A stretch of DNA of 64,000 bases from Alsobacter sp045348435 (GCF_045348435.1 NZ_CP157484.1:3100001-3164000); one strand, 5' to 3'. Positions 1-9,639 are shown, counted from the first letter of the stretch. Translations and numbers: made by a program. Notes: generated by a model from the sequence alone, not told the origin.

Positions 1-1296
1 CGCCCGCACCCGCCCGACCTGCTCGGCGAAGGGAACGCCGGCCCTGTAGGTTTGCGCCCGGGCCAGCAGGCTCCGCGCCGCCGCGCGATGGGTCGGTTCC
101 GGCTCGATCCCGCGCCAGCGCAGGTTCTCCGCCAGCATGTCGGCCGCGTAGGGCGAGACCAGCTCGGCCGCGACGTCCAGCAGGACGCCGGCGACGCGCC
201 CGAAGGTGAGATCCTCGATCTCGACCCGGTTCAGCATTTCGCCCAGCACGCGGCCCAAGGCGTCGCGGGCGTCGAGGAGCGCCGCGCGAAAATCGCCCCG
301 CAGGCTCTCCAGCCGGGTCCCGAATGCGGCCGCGAGCGCGTCCATCGCCTGGTCGACCTCGTCCCGGTCCCACCCGCGGGCATCGAGGTCGGGCCCGATC
401 ACCCCTTCGGACACCAGGTTGTCCTGGTAGAGGTCGATCAGGAAGTCGAACAGCGCGCCGGTCAGCGGCTGGGCCAGCGCATGGGCGTTGCGGCCGCGTC
501 CCGTGGGGTCGATCCACTCGCCGTCCGGCCCGATCCGCAGGTCGGCGACGTCGCTGATGCGGGTCAGGTTGTCGGCGATGCGGATCTGCTGCGCTCCCGA
601 GAGCTCGCCGATGCGGTTGCTGTCGTTGAGCACGTAGAGATTGCCGTTGGTCTGCGTCAGCACATGCGAGACCACCGCCTGGAAATGCAGGGACGTCAGC
701 ATGGCCGTGAGGTCGGAGACCGACTCGTGGAAGGCCAGGAAGTCCGGCGTCACGCGCCCCGATTCGGGCGTGCCCAGTTCGGCGAACAGCACCGTGTGGC
801 CGGTCTCGTGGGCGACGACGTCGAGATTGAGGCAGAACAGCCGCAGCTCGCCCTCGTCGTTCACCTGGCGCCCCATCTCCATGAAGCCCGGCCCGGACTG
901 CGCGTTGGCCCATGCGACCAGCGGCGTCAGCTCGACCCGCTCGTCGCCGACCAGGTCCAGCCAGCGCACCGGGTGGCCGAGATACTTTTCCCAGACGTCG
1001 AGGGTCAGGCGCACGCAGCCATAGAGATGCGCTTGCAGGAATTGCTGGGTGTCGACCGGGATGGAGGCGAAGTCGCCATGGGCGTCCGGCCAGGCCGGGG
1101 GCCGAACCGGCCCGCGATAGGGCGGCGTCGAGATCGGCGGGTCGTAGGGCGCCTTGTCGATGGCGTCGACCACCACGAGCCGCTGGTCCGACGGGCCGGG
1201 CCCGACCGTGCCGGCGAGCGGCGACACCTCGATCAGCTCCGGCTCCGGATAGGCGTCGGTCGCCTGAGGAAACAACCGGAACAGCGTGCCCCGCAT
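1..1296 (-). CDS. Zinc metallopeptidase (gluzincin-like), 3' end outside window
   Basis: The open frame runs from an ATG at 1296 off the left edge, so about 432 N-terminal residues are visible. HETGH lies at residues 163-167 and a downstream Glu in FHESVSD at about 191, the ligand arrangement of M4/M36-type gluzincins (two His plus a distant Glu). No signal peptide is visible, so it probably acts in the cytoplasm. The start lies one base after the stop of the TfuA gene, so it is the last visible gene of the YcaO operon. A peptidase here may mature or degrade the modified peptide; that role is inference. The gene was read directly from the minus strand. Confidence 0.8.
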   Translation of the reverse strand, partial: MRGTLFRLFPQATDAYPEPELIEVSPLAGTVGPGPSDQRLVVVDAIDKAPYDPPISTPPYRGPVRPPAWPDAHGDFASIPVDTQQFLQAHLYGCVRLTLDVWEKYLGHPVRWLDLVGDERVELTPLVAWANAQSGPGFMEMGRQVNDEGELRLFCLNLDVVAHETGHTVLFAELGTPESGRVTPDFLAFHESVSDLTAMLTSLHFQAVVSHVLTQTNGNLYVLNDSNRIGELSGAQQIRIADNLTRISDVADLRIGPDGEWIDPTGRGRNAHALAQPLTGALFDFLIDLYQDNLVSEGVIGPDLDARGWDRDEVDQAMDALAAAFGTRLESLRGDFRAALLDARDALGRVLGEMLNRVEIEDLTFGRVAGVLLDVAAELVSPYAADMLAENLRWRGIEPEPTHRAAARSLLARAQTYRAGVPFAEQVGRVRA

Positions 1297-1297
1297 C

Positions 1298-2626
1298 TCA
1301 GCCCCCGTCCGCCCCGCCCGGCGTTTGGCCGCCAGCGCGTTCGAGATGGTACATTCTCCACAGGGCGCGCGCAAAGGCCTGCTCGCTGGGATAACACAGG
1401 CGCTCCGCCGCCTCGGCGAGCGGCTCCACAGCGAGCCCCGAATCGTCGATCAGGCCGCGCCGCTCGGCGATGGCGCGCAGCTGGCGCGACTCCGCAGCCG
1501 GGACCGGCGGCGCCCCGGCCAGGAGCGCCGCGCGCCGCCGCGCGCCCCCCAGCGCCGTCGCGAAGTCTCCCGCGATGCGCAGGTGGTCGATCGCCTCGCG
1601 CGGACCCGCCGGCGTGACATGGACGCCTCCTCGGCGCGCCACGCGATCGAAGAGCGCGGTCAGCCCCGCCTCGTCGAGGCCGTTTTCCGCCATCCAGCCG
1701 AGCAGCGCCGCGCGCGAATCCAGCCCGCGCCGCCGCCGCCACTCGTCGAAGACGACGCGGGCCTCTCGGCCTGACGCCCCGTCGCGCCCGGCCGCCCGGC
1801 ACAGGCCGGCCCAGCGCTCGGGATCGAGTTGCAGGTCGTCGACGACGAGCGCCTCGTCCGGCGTGAGCGCGGCCGCGCGGCGAGCGGCCTCGTCCGCCAC
1901 GAAGGCCTCCCAGACGCCCGAGCGCTGGAAGACGAAGCCGGGCGGCGCGGGCGTCTGGCCGCTCGCCAGCCAGGCCTCCATTCGAGCGATGAGCGCGACG
2001 GCGTCGCGTCGTTTCTGGGACTCAAAGGAGGCCCGCCACCAGGCCTGGAGCCGGGCCGCGGCGACGTCGGTCAGCACGCCCGCCTCCAGGACGGCGTCGG
2101 CGCTGCGCTCGCCATAGGGCAGCTCGCGCAGCCGCGCGGCCAGCCGGTCGCGGTCTGCGGGGCCGATCGCGCCCGCCGCCTCGGCCTCCGCCAGGCCCTG
2201 CCGCAGGTCGACCAGCGCATCGCTCAGCCGCAGGAACCCCGTCTCCGGCGGCCCGTGCAGCACCGCGACCTCGTCGTCGTTCTCGAAGTCGTCCCCGAAC
2301 GGCGCGTAGCGCCCGGCCGCGAAGCCCTCGAACACGCGGCCGACCCCGACCATGCCGAAATCCTGCAGCTCGCAGGCGCGCAGCGCCCCCATGCTGGCCG
2401 CGCCGAACACCGCGACGCCCTGCGATATCGCCCACAGGATCTCGCGGTGCCACACGGACGGGACCTGGTGGAAATAGCCGTCCACGAGGCCCACCGCGCG
2501 CGGCCGATGGTCCAGCACCGCGCGGTAGAGGTCCCCCTGGGCGGCCGGCGGAAGCACGCGAAGGCGTGTCATGTCCCGGGCCTCCTCGGCCGCCAGGGTC
2601 GGCCCCAGGAAGATGAGCCCGCTCAT
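1298..2626 (-). CDS. TfuA-like protein
   Basis: 442 residues. The N-terminus has the TfuA family signature: an FLGPTL start, then PPAAQGDLYRA, VDGYFHQVPSVWHREILWA and GAASMGALRACEL. TfuA proteins partner YcaO enzymes; in methanogens the YcaO/TfuA pair thioamidates a glycine of methyl-coenzyme M reductase, and trifolitoxin loci also carry both. The C-terminal half (about residues 230-440) is Ala/Arg-rich, helical and not assigned. The ATG at 2626 overlaps the YcaO stop as ATGA, so the two are probably translationally coupled. The same frame stays open further upstream, but that part is antisense to YcaO. Confidence 0.88.
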   Translation of the reverse strand: MSGLIFLGPTLAAEEARDMTRLRVLPPAAQGDLYRAVLDHRPRAVGLVDGYFHQVPSVWHREILWAISQGVAVFGAASMGALRACELQDFGMVGVGRVFEGFAAGRYAPFGDDFENDDEVAVLHGPPETGFLRLSDALVDLRQGLAEAEAAGAIGPADRDRLAARLRELPYGERSADAVLEAGVLTDVAAARLQAWWRASFESQKRRDAVALIARMEAWLASGQTPAPPGFVFQRSGVWEAFVADEAARRAAALTPDEALVVDDLQLDPERWAGLCRAAGRDGASGREARVVFDEWRRRRGLDSRAALLGWMAENGLDEAGLTALFDRVARRGGVHVTPAGPREAIDHLRIAGDFATALGGARRRAALLAGAPPVPAAESRQLRAIAERRGLIDDSGLAVEPLAEAAERLCYPSEQAFARALWRMYHLERAGGQTPGGADGG

Positions 2627-3891
2627 GCGCCGGCGCCTCCGCCTGGCGGTCCCGCCCGAAGCCGCTCCCGCGCCGCGCGCTCGCCGCCCGGCCGCCCGGG
2701 CTCCTCGCCGGTGAGCGGCGATTCCAGCCCCGGCGCGATCGCCCGCACCACAGGCAGGCCCAGATCGGCGCGGGTGAGGTCGACATAAAGCACGCGGCCG
2801 ATCCCCGCGCAGGCCAGCCGGTCGACCGCGACCTCCAGGTCGCCGGCCACGCTGTCGGTCGAAAGGTCCGGCCTGGCGTCCGGCGGGGCGCTGGCCGGCC
2901 CCTCCATCCAGAGCCGGCTGGCGCGGCGGCGGTGGGTGCGCGCCGCCTCCTCGTAGAGGGCGGGCGCGAAGTCGTCGCGCGCTCCCGCGATCCAGGTGGT
3001 GCGCGCCTGCGCGGCCTCGGTGAGGGCCCGCGTCATCGCGACGGCCGGGCTCGGATGGCACCCCGCTCCGATCTCCGGATCGGTGGCGGTCGCCGCCATG
3101 TCCGTCGCGAGGCACAGATAGGCCGGCAGCCCGACGTCGGACGTCGCGTCCCAGAGTCGGACGGCCACGCCGGCCGCCGCGAAGCGCTCCAGCAGCCAGC
3201 GGCAGCCCGGATCGCGGATCGCGGCGAGGTCGAGCGACGGCTCGCGATGGCCGCCGCGCACCCGCCACAGCGACACGGCGTCCCGCTCCACCAGCTCGTA
3301 GAGGCCATGCGCGAGCGCCTCGGCGACGCTGTTGCCGGAGGCCAGCCCGTTGGTGTGGGCCTCGAAGAAGCGCCCCGCGCGATCTCCCGCAGCGGGGGTG
3401 TAGTCGGCCGACACGACCTCGAGGGGGACCAGCGCTTCGGCCCCCGTGACGACGTCGCGCGCCGCGATCCAGGGGATGGGCTGGTCGGCGTCGAACGCCC
3501 TGTCGAGCGCAAGGCCGCGCCAGACGCAGTCGAAGCCGGCGGCCTCCAGGTCGCGCGCCCGCGCCATCCGGCACGGCTGCAGCACCGTTTCGGCGTGGAA
3601 GGTCTCGCAGGCTTCCATGAAGGCGGAGGTCTTGGCCGCCGCCAGGGTCAGGCCCTTGCCCTGGAACACGGCGATGGAGCGGGAGTTCGGGCGCGCCGCA
3701 AAGCACACCGGGATCCCCAGCGTGTCGAGGCCGGTGATCACGCCCACGCGGGTGACGCCCATGCGCCGCGCCAGCGGAGCGAAGCGGGCGTAGGTCTCCT
3801 CCGGGCTGCGCAGGCGATGCGCCCCGGCCGTGTAGGCCTTGGCGTGCGCGACGTCCGCCGGGAGCCCCGCGAGACGCCGCGCCGCGCTCAC
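2623..3891 (-). CDS. YcaO-family ATP-dependent cyclodehydratase/thioamidase
   Basis: 422 residues. YcaO enzymes use ATP to activate a peptide backbone amide, giving azolines or, with TfuA, thioamides. Three conserved blocks are visible: KTSAFMEACETFHAE, SGNSVAEALAHGLYELVERDA, and GAGCHPSPAVAMTRALTEAAQAR followed by an RDD. They are in the right order and appear intact, so the enzyme should bind ATP. The start is a GTG at 3891 overlapping the cyclase stop as GTGA; an open frame further upstream is antisense noise. No ThiF/E1-like partner is encoded in the visible operon, which with TfuA next door favours thioamidation over azoline formation (inference). Confidence 0.9.
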   Translation of the reverse strand: MSAARRLAGLPADVAHAKAYTAGAHRLRSPEETYARFAPLARRMGVTRVGVITGLDTLGIPVCFAARPNSRSIAVFQGKGLTLAAAKTSAFMEACETFHAETVLQPCRMARARDLEAAGFDCVWRGLALDRAFDADQPIPWIAARDVVTGAEALVPLEVVSADYTPAAGDRAGRFFEAHTNGLASGNSVAEALAHGLYELVERDAVSLWRVRGGHREPSLDLAAIRDPGCRWLLERFAAAGVAVRLWDATSDVGLPAYLCLATDMAATATDPEIGAGCHPSPAVAMTRALTEAAQARTTWIAGARDDFAPALYEEAARTHRRRASRLWMEGPASAPPDARPDLSTDSVAGDLEVAVDRLACAGIGRVLYVDLTRADLGLPVVRAIAPGLESPLTGEEPGRPGGERAARERLRAGPPGGGAGA

Positions 3892-6800
3892 GCGCTGGCT
3901 CCGTCGAGGACGAGGTCCGCGTCGCCGATCTCCGCCGGGCTTAGGCCCGCGGTCACGGCGGCCACGAACGCGTGCGCGGCCTGGACGTCCGCCTTGGCCC
4001 GCCACTCGGGCGGTCCGTCCAGATAGGGGCCAAGCAGCGCCGCCGCCGCGTCCCGGTCGCCCAGCGCCAGCCGGAGCCGGGCGAGGCTGAGCGCCGCGCG
4101 CACCGCCAGCGCCCGCGCGGCCTGCGCCTCGGCGAGATCCAGCGCCTCGCGCAAGACGGCTTCGGCCTGCGCCGCTCCCGCGCCGGTGCGCTTCAGCAGC
4201 TCGCCGATGCGGCGCAGCACCTCCGGCATCCAGATGCGGAGCCCGGCCGCCTGCGCGACCTCGCGCATGGATTCCAGCTCGGCCAGGCCCTCCTGCGGGC
4301 GGCCGCACAGCTCGAGGATCTCGGCCAGCATGCAGGTGTAGATCGGGAAGTCCTCGGAGGTGCCGCTCTCCTTTTGCTGCGCCAGTCCCTCCGTCAGCAT
4401 GGCGAGGCCGGTCTCGGGGTCGCCGCCCAGCGCCGTGGTCCAGCCGAGGAAGATGCGTCCCTTGGACAGGTGGTCGGAGAAGCCCTTCTCCTCCGCGAGC
4501 CTCAGCATGGTCGTGGCGCGTTCGCGCACCGCCGGGATGTCGCGCCGGTAGGCGCTGTGCATGACGGCGATGTCGATGCAATGGCTGTAGCTGCCGTCGT
4601 GGTCGAGTTCGGCCGCCCACGCCATGGCGAGGCGCTCCTGCTCGACGGCCTTCTCCGGCGCGCCCTGCAGCCAGTAGACGAGGGCCCGCTCGCCCAGCGC
4701 GCACACCTTGGCGTCGTGATTGCCATAAAGGGTGGCGTGGTGGCGGTAGTCGCCGGCCTCGTAGATGGCCAGCCCCTTCTCGATGTGCTCGCAGCAGGCG
4801 CCGAACTGGGCCAGACCGAAATAGCTGCCCCAGCCGCAATGATGCGCCTGCAGCAGCAGTTCGGCGTCGGAACGGGCCCTGGCGCGCTGAAGCAGCGCCT
4901 CGAACCGCCGCGTCTTGTCGTTGTAGTCCTCCGACATGCGCCACCAGCCCCAGTAGACCGGGTAGTGCGAGCGCGATTCGGGCAGCTTCTGGCAGGTCTG
5001 GTAGGCGCTGGTGTAGACGTCCTCGACCTCCAGCGAGCCCGGCCCCTTCAGCGAGATCAGGGCCGGCCCGAGCAGGACCAGCACCTTCAGGCGCTGCTCC
5101 AGATGCTCCGGCTCATCGGGCAGATGCCCCAGGGCCTCCAGGCAGCGCTGCAGCTGGTTGACCGCCTCCGCCAGGGCCGAGCGCTTGAGGCTGCGCTCCG
5201 CCGCGCTGAGCCAGCAGGCGACCGCCGGCTCGAACAGGCAGGCCTCGGTGAGATGGTGAGCCACCATCTCGGGCTGCTCACGTTCGACCTGCGGGGTGAT
5301 GCGCCGGATCTCCTGGGCCGCGATGGCGTGCAGGTGGCGCCGGCGGTCCCGCAGCAGGGTGCGATAGGCCGCGTCCTGCACTAGCGCGTGCTTGAAGCTG
5401 TAGACGGGCTCGCCCTGGTCCTCGTCCTCGAAGAGCAGGCCGGAGGACAATAGCGCCCCGAGCCCGGCGCGCAGGTCGGCGACCTCGGTCGCGGCCACGG
5501 CCTCCAGCAGCGAGCGCCGGAAGGAGCGGCCCAGCACGGCGCCGATCTGGGCCAGCGTCTTGCCTTCGCCGGCCTGGTCCAGGCGCGCCACCAGGATCTC
5601 GTGCAGCGAGTCCGGGATGGCCGGCATCGTGGGCGCGACGAAGCGCCCGGCGTCGGCGGCGTCCTCCACGGCGTCCAGCACCGTGCTGGTGAACTCCTCC
5701 AGGAACAGCGGAATGCCGTCCGTCTTGCTGACGATCTGCGCCTCGAACACGGGATCGAGCCGCCGCTCGCCCAGCACCGTCCGGATCAGTTCGCGGGCGT
5801 GTTCGGGCAGCAGGCGCCCCTGCCGGATCACCGGCAACCCCGACTGCTCGATCCACTCCGCCTGCTCGTCGTCGCGGCAGGTGACGATCAGCATGATGCG
5901 GCGTCCGGCGATCCGCGGGATGGCGTGCTCCAGCAGGTCCAGCGAGGTCGGGTCCAGCCAGTGCAGGTCCTCCACGACGATCAGCAGCGGCGTGACGTCG
6001 GCGTGGCGCTGCATCTGGTCGCCCAGCAGGGCGAAGATCTGGTCGCGGACCTGCCGGGGCGTGAGATCCGGATCCAGCGTATGGTCGAGCGGGATCGAGA
6101 GCAGGTCGGCCAGGACGGTGGCGCCCTCGCGCCTCTCGTCGTCGTCGCCCCGGATCAGCATCTCCAGCTTGCGCCGGCGGGCCGCAGCGTCGTCGCCCCG
6201 TCGGATGGAGGCCGATCGGGTCAGGAATTCGATGACCGGGTAGAGCGGGCTCTGGGTCGCGAAGGGGCTGGCCGTATAGCGGTGCACCTCCGCCTCGACG
6301 CCCTCGACGGCCTGCGCGAAATGCTCCACCACGCGCGACTTGCCGATGCCGGCCTCGCCCACGATCACCAGGCCGCCGCCCTCGCCGACGAGGCACCGCC
6401 TCCAGCGCGTGCGGATCAGCTCGAGCTCGGCCGCGCGGTTGACGAGCGGGATGGCGCGGCGCCCCCGGCGAGCCCGGAGCCGGTTGGGCACGCGCCGTTC
6501 TCCGCGCACCCGCCACAGCGCCGTCTCCGACGAGAACCCCTTGAAGATCTGGCGGCCCAGGAACTCGCAGGCGAAGACGCCGCGCACAAGCCTGCAGGTG
6601 CTCTCCGCCAGCAGCACCTCGTCCGGATGGGCGGCGGAGTGGATGCGGGCCGCGAGGTTGGGCGTCGAACCCACGATCTCCTGGCGCTCGGGACCGCCCG
6701 GACTGAACATGTCGCCCACGATGACGACGCCGGTCGTCAGGCCGATCCGCGCCTGCAGCCGGGTCCCGTCGACGGTCGGGATGTCGCCCAGCCCCCGGGT

Positions 6801-7286
6801 GATGTCCAGCGCGGCGCGCACGGCGCGCTCCGCGTCGTTCTCATGCCCGATCGGATAGCCGAAATAACAGAGAATGCCATCCCCGATGAACCGCGCGACG
6901 AAGCCCTCGTAGCGGTTCACGACCTGGGTGCAGAACGCCCTGTAAGCCTGGATGATCGCGAGATAATCTTCCGTCTCCAGCCGGTTCGACAGCTGCGTGG
7001 ATCCGACCAGGTCGCAAAACATCACGGTGAGGTGGCGCCGCTCCGTGACGCTCTCCGGCTGCAGCTCCGGATGCACCGCGGCGGCTTGGTCCGCCCCGCC
7101 GATGGCGGCCGCGGCGCGCAGGAGGCGCTTGCGCTGGCCCAAGGTGAGGCCGAGGTCCTTGAGGTCGTTCTCGGTGATGTCGCCCAGGGTGTCGAACCCG
7201 ACGTCCTGGGCCGCCAGGAGGGGCGTGAGCTCGGCGAGGCCGATGCGCTCGAGCCATTCCGCGAACGATGTCAAAGGCTCGGACAC
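3888..7286 (-). CDS. SAM-domain / class III adenylyl cyclase / AAA ATPase / TPR fusion protein
   Basis: About 1132 residues. Domain order: sterile alpha motif (5-62); class III nucleotidyl cyclase (84-265) keeping metal-binding Asp92 (FCDLVGST) and Asp136 (FIGDG) and the NLAAR signature at 210-214; STAND/AAA ATPase with P-loop GEAGIGKS (310-317) and a Walker B-like VVEDLHWLD; then a long helical region with TPR-like repeats. This is the layout of signal-transduction ATPases making cAMP or acting as a scaffold. It is coupled to YcaO by a 4-bp overlap, and related cyclase fusions occur in TOMM loci, so a regulatory role in the peptide pathway is plausible. The GTG at 7286 is preferred for its family-like N-terminus; ATG 7355 and TTG 7382 are alternatives and none has a strong SD. 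Confidence 0.82.
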   Translation of the reverse strand: MSEPLTSFAEWLERIGLAELTPLLAAQDVGFDTLGDITENDLKDLGLTLGQRKRLLRAAAAIGGADQAAAVHPELQPESVTERRHLTVMFCDLVGSTQLSNRLETEDYLAIIQAYRAFCTQVVNRYEGFVARFIGDGILCYFGYPIGHENDAERAVRAALDITRGLGDIPTVDGTRLQARIGLTTGVVIVGDMFSPGGPERQEIVGSTPNLAARIHSAAHPDEVLLAESTCRLVRGVFACEFLGRQIFKGFSSETALWRVRGERRVPNRLRARRGRRAIPLVNRAAELELIRTRWRRCLVGEGGGLVIVGEAGIGKSRVVEHFAQAVEGVEAEVHRYTASPFATQSPLYPVIEFLTRSASIRRGDDAAARRRKLEMLIRGDDDERREGATVLADLLSIPLDHTLDPDLTPRQVRDQIFALLGDQMQRHADVTPLLIVVEDLHWLDPTSLDLLEHAIPRIAGRRIMLIVTCRDDEQAEWIEQSGLPVIRQGRLLPEHARELIRTVLGERRLDPVFEAQIVSKTDGIPLFLEEFTSTVLDAVEDAADAGRFVAPTMPAIPDSLHEILVARLDQAGEGKTLAQIGAVLGRSFRRSLLEAVAATEVADLRAGLGALLSSGLLFEDEDQGEPVYSFKHALVQDAAYRTLLRDRRRHLHAIAAQEIRRITPQVEREQPEMVAHHLTEACLFEPAVACWLSAAERSLKRSALAEAVNQLQRCLEALGHLPDEPEHLEQRLKVLVLLGPALISLKGPGSLEVEDVYTSAYQTCQKLPESRSHYPVYWGWWRMSEDYNDKTRRFEALLQRARARSDAELLLQAHHCGWGSYFGLAQFGACCEHIEKGLAIYEAGDYRHHATLYGNHDAKVCALGERALVYWLQGAPEKAVEQERLAMAWAAELDHDGSYSHCIDIAVMHSAYRRDIPAVRERATTMLRLAEEKGFSDHLSKGRIFLGWTTALGGDPETGLAMLTEGLAQQKESGTSEDFPIYTCMLAEILELCGRPQEGLAELESMREVAQAAGLRIWMPEVLRRIGELLKRTGAGAAQAEAVLREALDLAEAQAARALAVRAALSLARLRLALGDRDAAAALLGPYLDGPPEWRAKADVQAAHAFVAAVTAGLSPAEIGDADLVLDGASA

Positions 7287-7428
7287 TCTGGCGGGACTCG
7301 GTCTCGGGGCCCTCCAAGGATGCCTCCCGAAGACCCCCGCCGCAAGTCCGAGCATGCTGCAGCGCCCAAGCTTTTTGCGCAACGCAACACAACCTGTGCA
7401 GGTCGAGGCCGGCTTCGTCGCAAGGCCG

Positions 7429-9639
7429 TCATCCCGCGCCGGTGGTTTCGGCCGCCTTGACCCTCTGCAGGAGCGACGTGACGGCGGCGCCGGCCGCCGC
7501 GCTGTCGACGTGTTCGCCCAGCGCCTGCACCGAGACCATGGAGTTGGCGAACTCGATGCCGAGCTCCGGGAACGCCCGCACCATCCTCTTCACGGCCTCG
7601 CGCTGGATGTAGGAGGGCTTGCCTGGCCGGACGGTGAACTTGAAGCGCATGATCAGGGCGTTGTCGGCGACGTCGGCGACCCCCTGCAGCTTGAGCGGCG
7701 CGAGAAACTCGTCCTTCATCTCCGGATCATCCAGCATCTCCTGGCCGATCTTCTTCACGGTCTTGCGCAGCTTCTCCACGTCCGTGTCGCGGGCGAAGCG
7801 CAGGTTGAATTTCACCGTCGTCCAGTCCCGGCTGAAATTGGTGATCTGGCCGAGCTGCCCGAACGGGATGGTGTGCACCTGCCCGTTCTGGTGCCGCAGC
7901 CGGATGGAGCGCAGGGTGAAGCCCTCGACCGTGCCCTTGGCCTTGCCGCAGTCGATGTATTCGCCCACCCGGAAGGCGTCGTCGGCGAGGTAGAACACGC
8001 CGGAGACGATGTCGCGCACCAACGTCTGGCTGCCGAAGGAGAGCGCCAGCCCGAACACCGACGCGCCGGCGATCAGGGGCGTGATGTTGACGCCCCATTC
8101 GGACAGGACGACGAGCAGCGCGATCACCCCGATGAAGGCCAGCAGCGCCGTTCGCATCAGCGGCATCAGGGTGGCGACGCGCGACGCCGCCGCCGCGTGC
8201 TCGTCCTCCTCGGCGGGCCCGCCCGGACCCTGCGTCGTCTCGTAGCGGCGCGTGTAGAAGCCCACCAGCTCGAAGCCGACATAGGCCATGAAGAGCGTCA
8301 GCCCGGCCGTCAGGGACGACCGGGTCAGGGCCCGCCAGCCCTTGGCGTCGACGAGGCCCAGCACGTCGACGATCCAGGTCTGGGCGATCAGCACGCCCGC
8401 CGCGATCAGGACGGCGACGGTGAGGCAGCGCGCCAGCAAGCCGAACGCGGCTTCCCGTGAGGTGTGGGCGGCCCGGCGCTCGACGGCCTCCACCAGCGTG
8501 CGGAACAGGATGACGCTGAGCACGGCGTTGAGCGTGAACAGCATCGCCGCCGGAATGGCGGGCTTGCGCAGCACCGCCCCATAGACCTGCGCGCCGCACA
8601 GCGCGACGAAGAACGGAACCGCGATCGCCAGCCAATGGCGGCCGAGCGTCTGTCCGGCGCCGCTCGCGCCGGCCAGGCCCACGAACCAGCCCGCGACGGC
8701 GCGGCGGCTGGCGACGCTGACCCAGAGGAACACCCCGAGCAGCGCCAGGTTCTGGACGATCTGGCCCGCCGCGACGGCGTCCTGCGGCGCCTGCAGCGCG
8801 ACCGCCACGCGCAGCGCGATGCGCCCCGCCAGGATCAGCAGCACGATGGCCGAGACTCGCGTATAGACGGCGTGCGCGTCCTCGTCCGACATCGCCGCCA
8901 GTCTCGCCTGCGGGGTCGCGGGCCGCAGCACGATCCTGAACGCCAGCATGTAGAGCCGCCAGGCGAACGCCGCCGACAGCAGGGCGGCGCCCAGGCGGGC
9001 CTGCCCGTCCGACCCGGCGAACCAGAGCCCGGACAGGACGCCCGCCGCGGCCCACACCGTGGCGAGGCCGACCAGGTCGAGGAGCGCCAGACCGGCGAGG
9101 CGGGCGAGGCCGCCCCGGCCCGCCTCGGCGGCGGCGCCGCTGACGAGCCTGGCCCTGAACGGCGCGAGCGCCGCGGCGACGGCCCGCTCCGACCCGATGG
9201 CGAGGCCGAGCGCCACGACCGCCATGGCGATGAACGACCAGAGCCCTCTGCCCCCCTGGGCCGACCTGTCCAGGGCGGCCGGAAGCGCGCGATAGGCGCC
9301 GATCAGATCCGGGAACGCGCGCATCACCGCGCCGGCGCGCTCGGCGAAGGCGGCCGCCTCCTGCGCCAGCACGCCGTCCTCGCTCGCGCTCGCGGCGGGC
9401 GCGGCCACAGACGCGGGAGTAGAGGACGCCGCGGGCGTCGCGCCGGGCGCGGGCTCCTCGCGCAGCCGCTTGGCCACGGCCCGGCTGATGGCGTCCACCA
9501 GCCCGTCATACTGCTCCTGCGTGAAGCCCTGCGGCAGGGAGGGCGGCGTCTGCGCCTGCGCCATCGCGCCGGCTGACGCCGACAGCCCCAGCAGTCCGCA
9601 GACTCCGAGGCAGGCGACCAGATATCGGAACGGGTTCAC
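7429..9639 (-). CDS. MscS-family mechanosensitive ion channel
   Basis: 736 residues: an N-terminal signal peptide ending near AMAQA, a periplasmic segment rich in Ala/Pro, about ten hydrophobic segments, then the MscS core (about 500-720). The core shows the Ala/Gly-rich pore helix (GASVFGLALSFGSQTL), the beta domain (GTVEGFTLRSIRLRHQNG) and the C-terminal alpha/beta domain. Such enlarged MscS channels sit in the inner membrane and release solutes on hypo-osmotic shock. It is transcribed in the same direction as the cyclase gene downstream, about 140 bp away, and shows no sign of being part of that operon. Confidence 0.9.
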   Translation of the reverse strand: MNPFRYLVACLGVCGLLGLSASAGAMAQAQTPPSLPQGFTQEQYDGLVDAISRAVAKRLREEPAPGATPAASSTPASVAAPAASASEDGVLAQEAAAFAERAGAVMRAFPDLIGAYRALPAALDRSAQGGRGLWSFIAMAVVALGLAIGSERAVAAALAPFRARLVSGAAAEAGRGGLARLAGLALLDLVGLATVWAAAGVLSGLWFAGSDGQARLGAALLSAAFAWRLYMLAFRIVLRPATPQARLAAMSDEDAHAVYTRVSAIVLLILAGRIALRVAVALQAPQDAVAAGQIVQNLALLGVFLWVSVASRRAVAGWFVGLAGASGAGQTLGRHWLAIAVPFFVALCGAQVYGAVLRKPAIPAAMLFTLNAVLSVILFRTLVEAVERRAAHTSREAAFGLLARCLTVAVLIAAGVLIAQTWIVDVLGLVDAKGWRALTRSSLTAGLTLFMAYVGFELVGFYTRRYETTQGPGGPAEEDEHAAAASRVATLMPLMRTALLAFIGVIALLVVLSEWGVNITPLIAGASVFGLALSFGSQTLVRDIVSGVFYLADDAFRVGEYIDCGKAKGTVEGFTLRSIRLRHQNGQVHTIPFGQLGQITNFSRDWTTVKFNLRFARDTDVEKLRKTVKKIGQEMLDDPEMKDEFLAPLKLQGVADVADNALIMRFKFTVRPGKPSYIQREAVKRMVRAFPELGIEFANSMVSVQALGEHVDSAAAGAAVTSLLQRVKAAETTGAG

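Noticed and set aside
52..1617. Long plus-strand open frame over the first 1.6 kb
   Set aside because: It is antisense to the metallopeptidase and TfuA genes, rich in Arg/Gln/His from GC-rich antisense codons, and has no motif.
3972..5384. Plus-strand frames opposite the cyclase gene, and similar long frames opposite topA, rnr, gatB and gatA
   Set aside because: All lie antisense to genes with clear catalytic motifs and show the usual GC-rich shadow composition.
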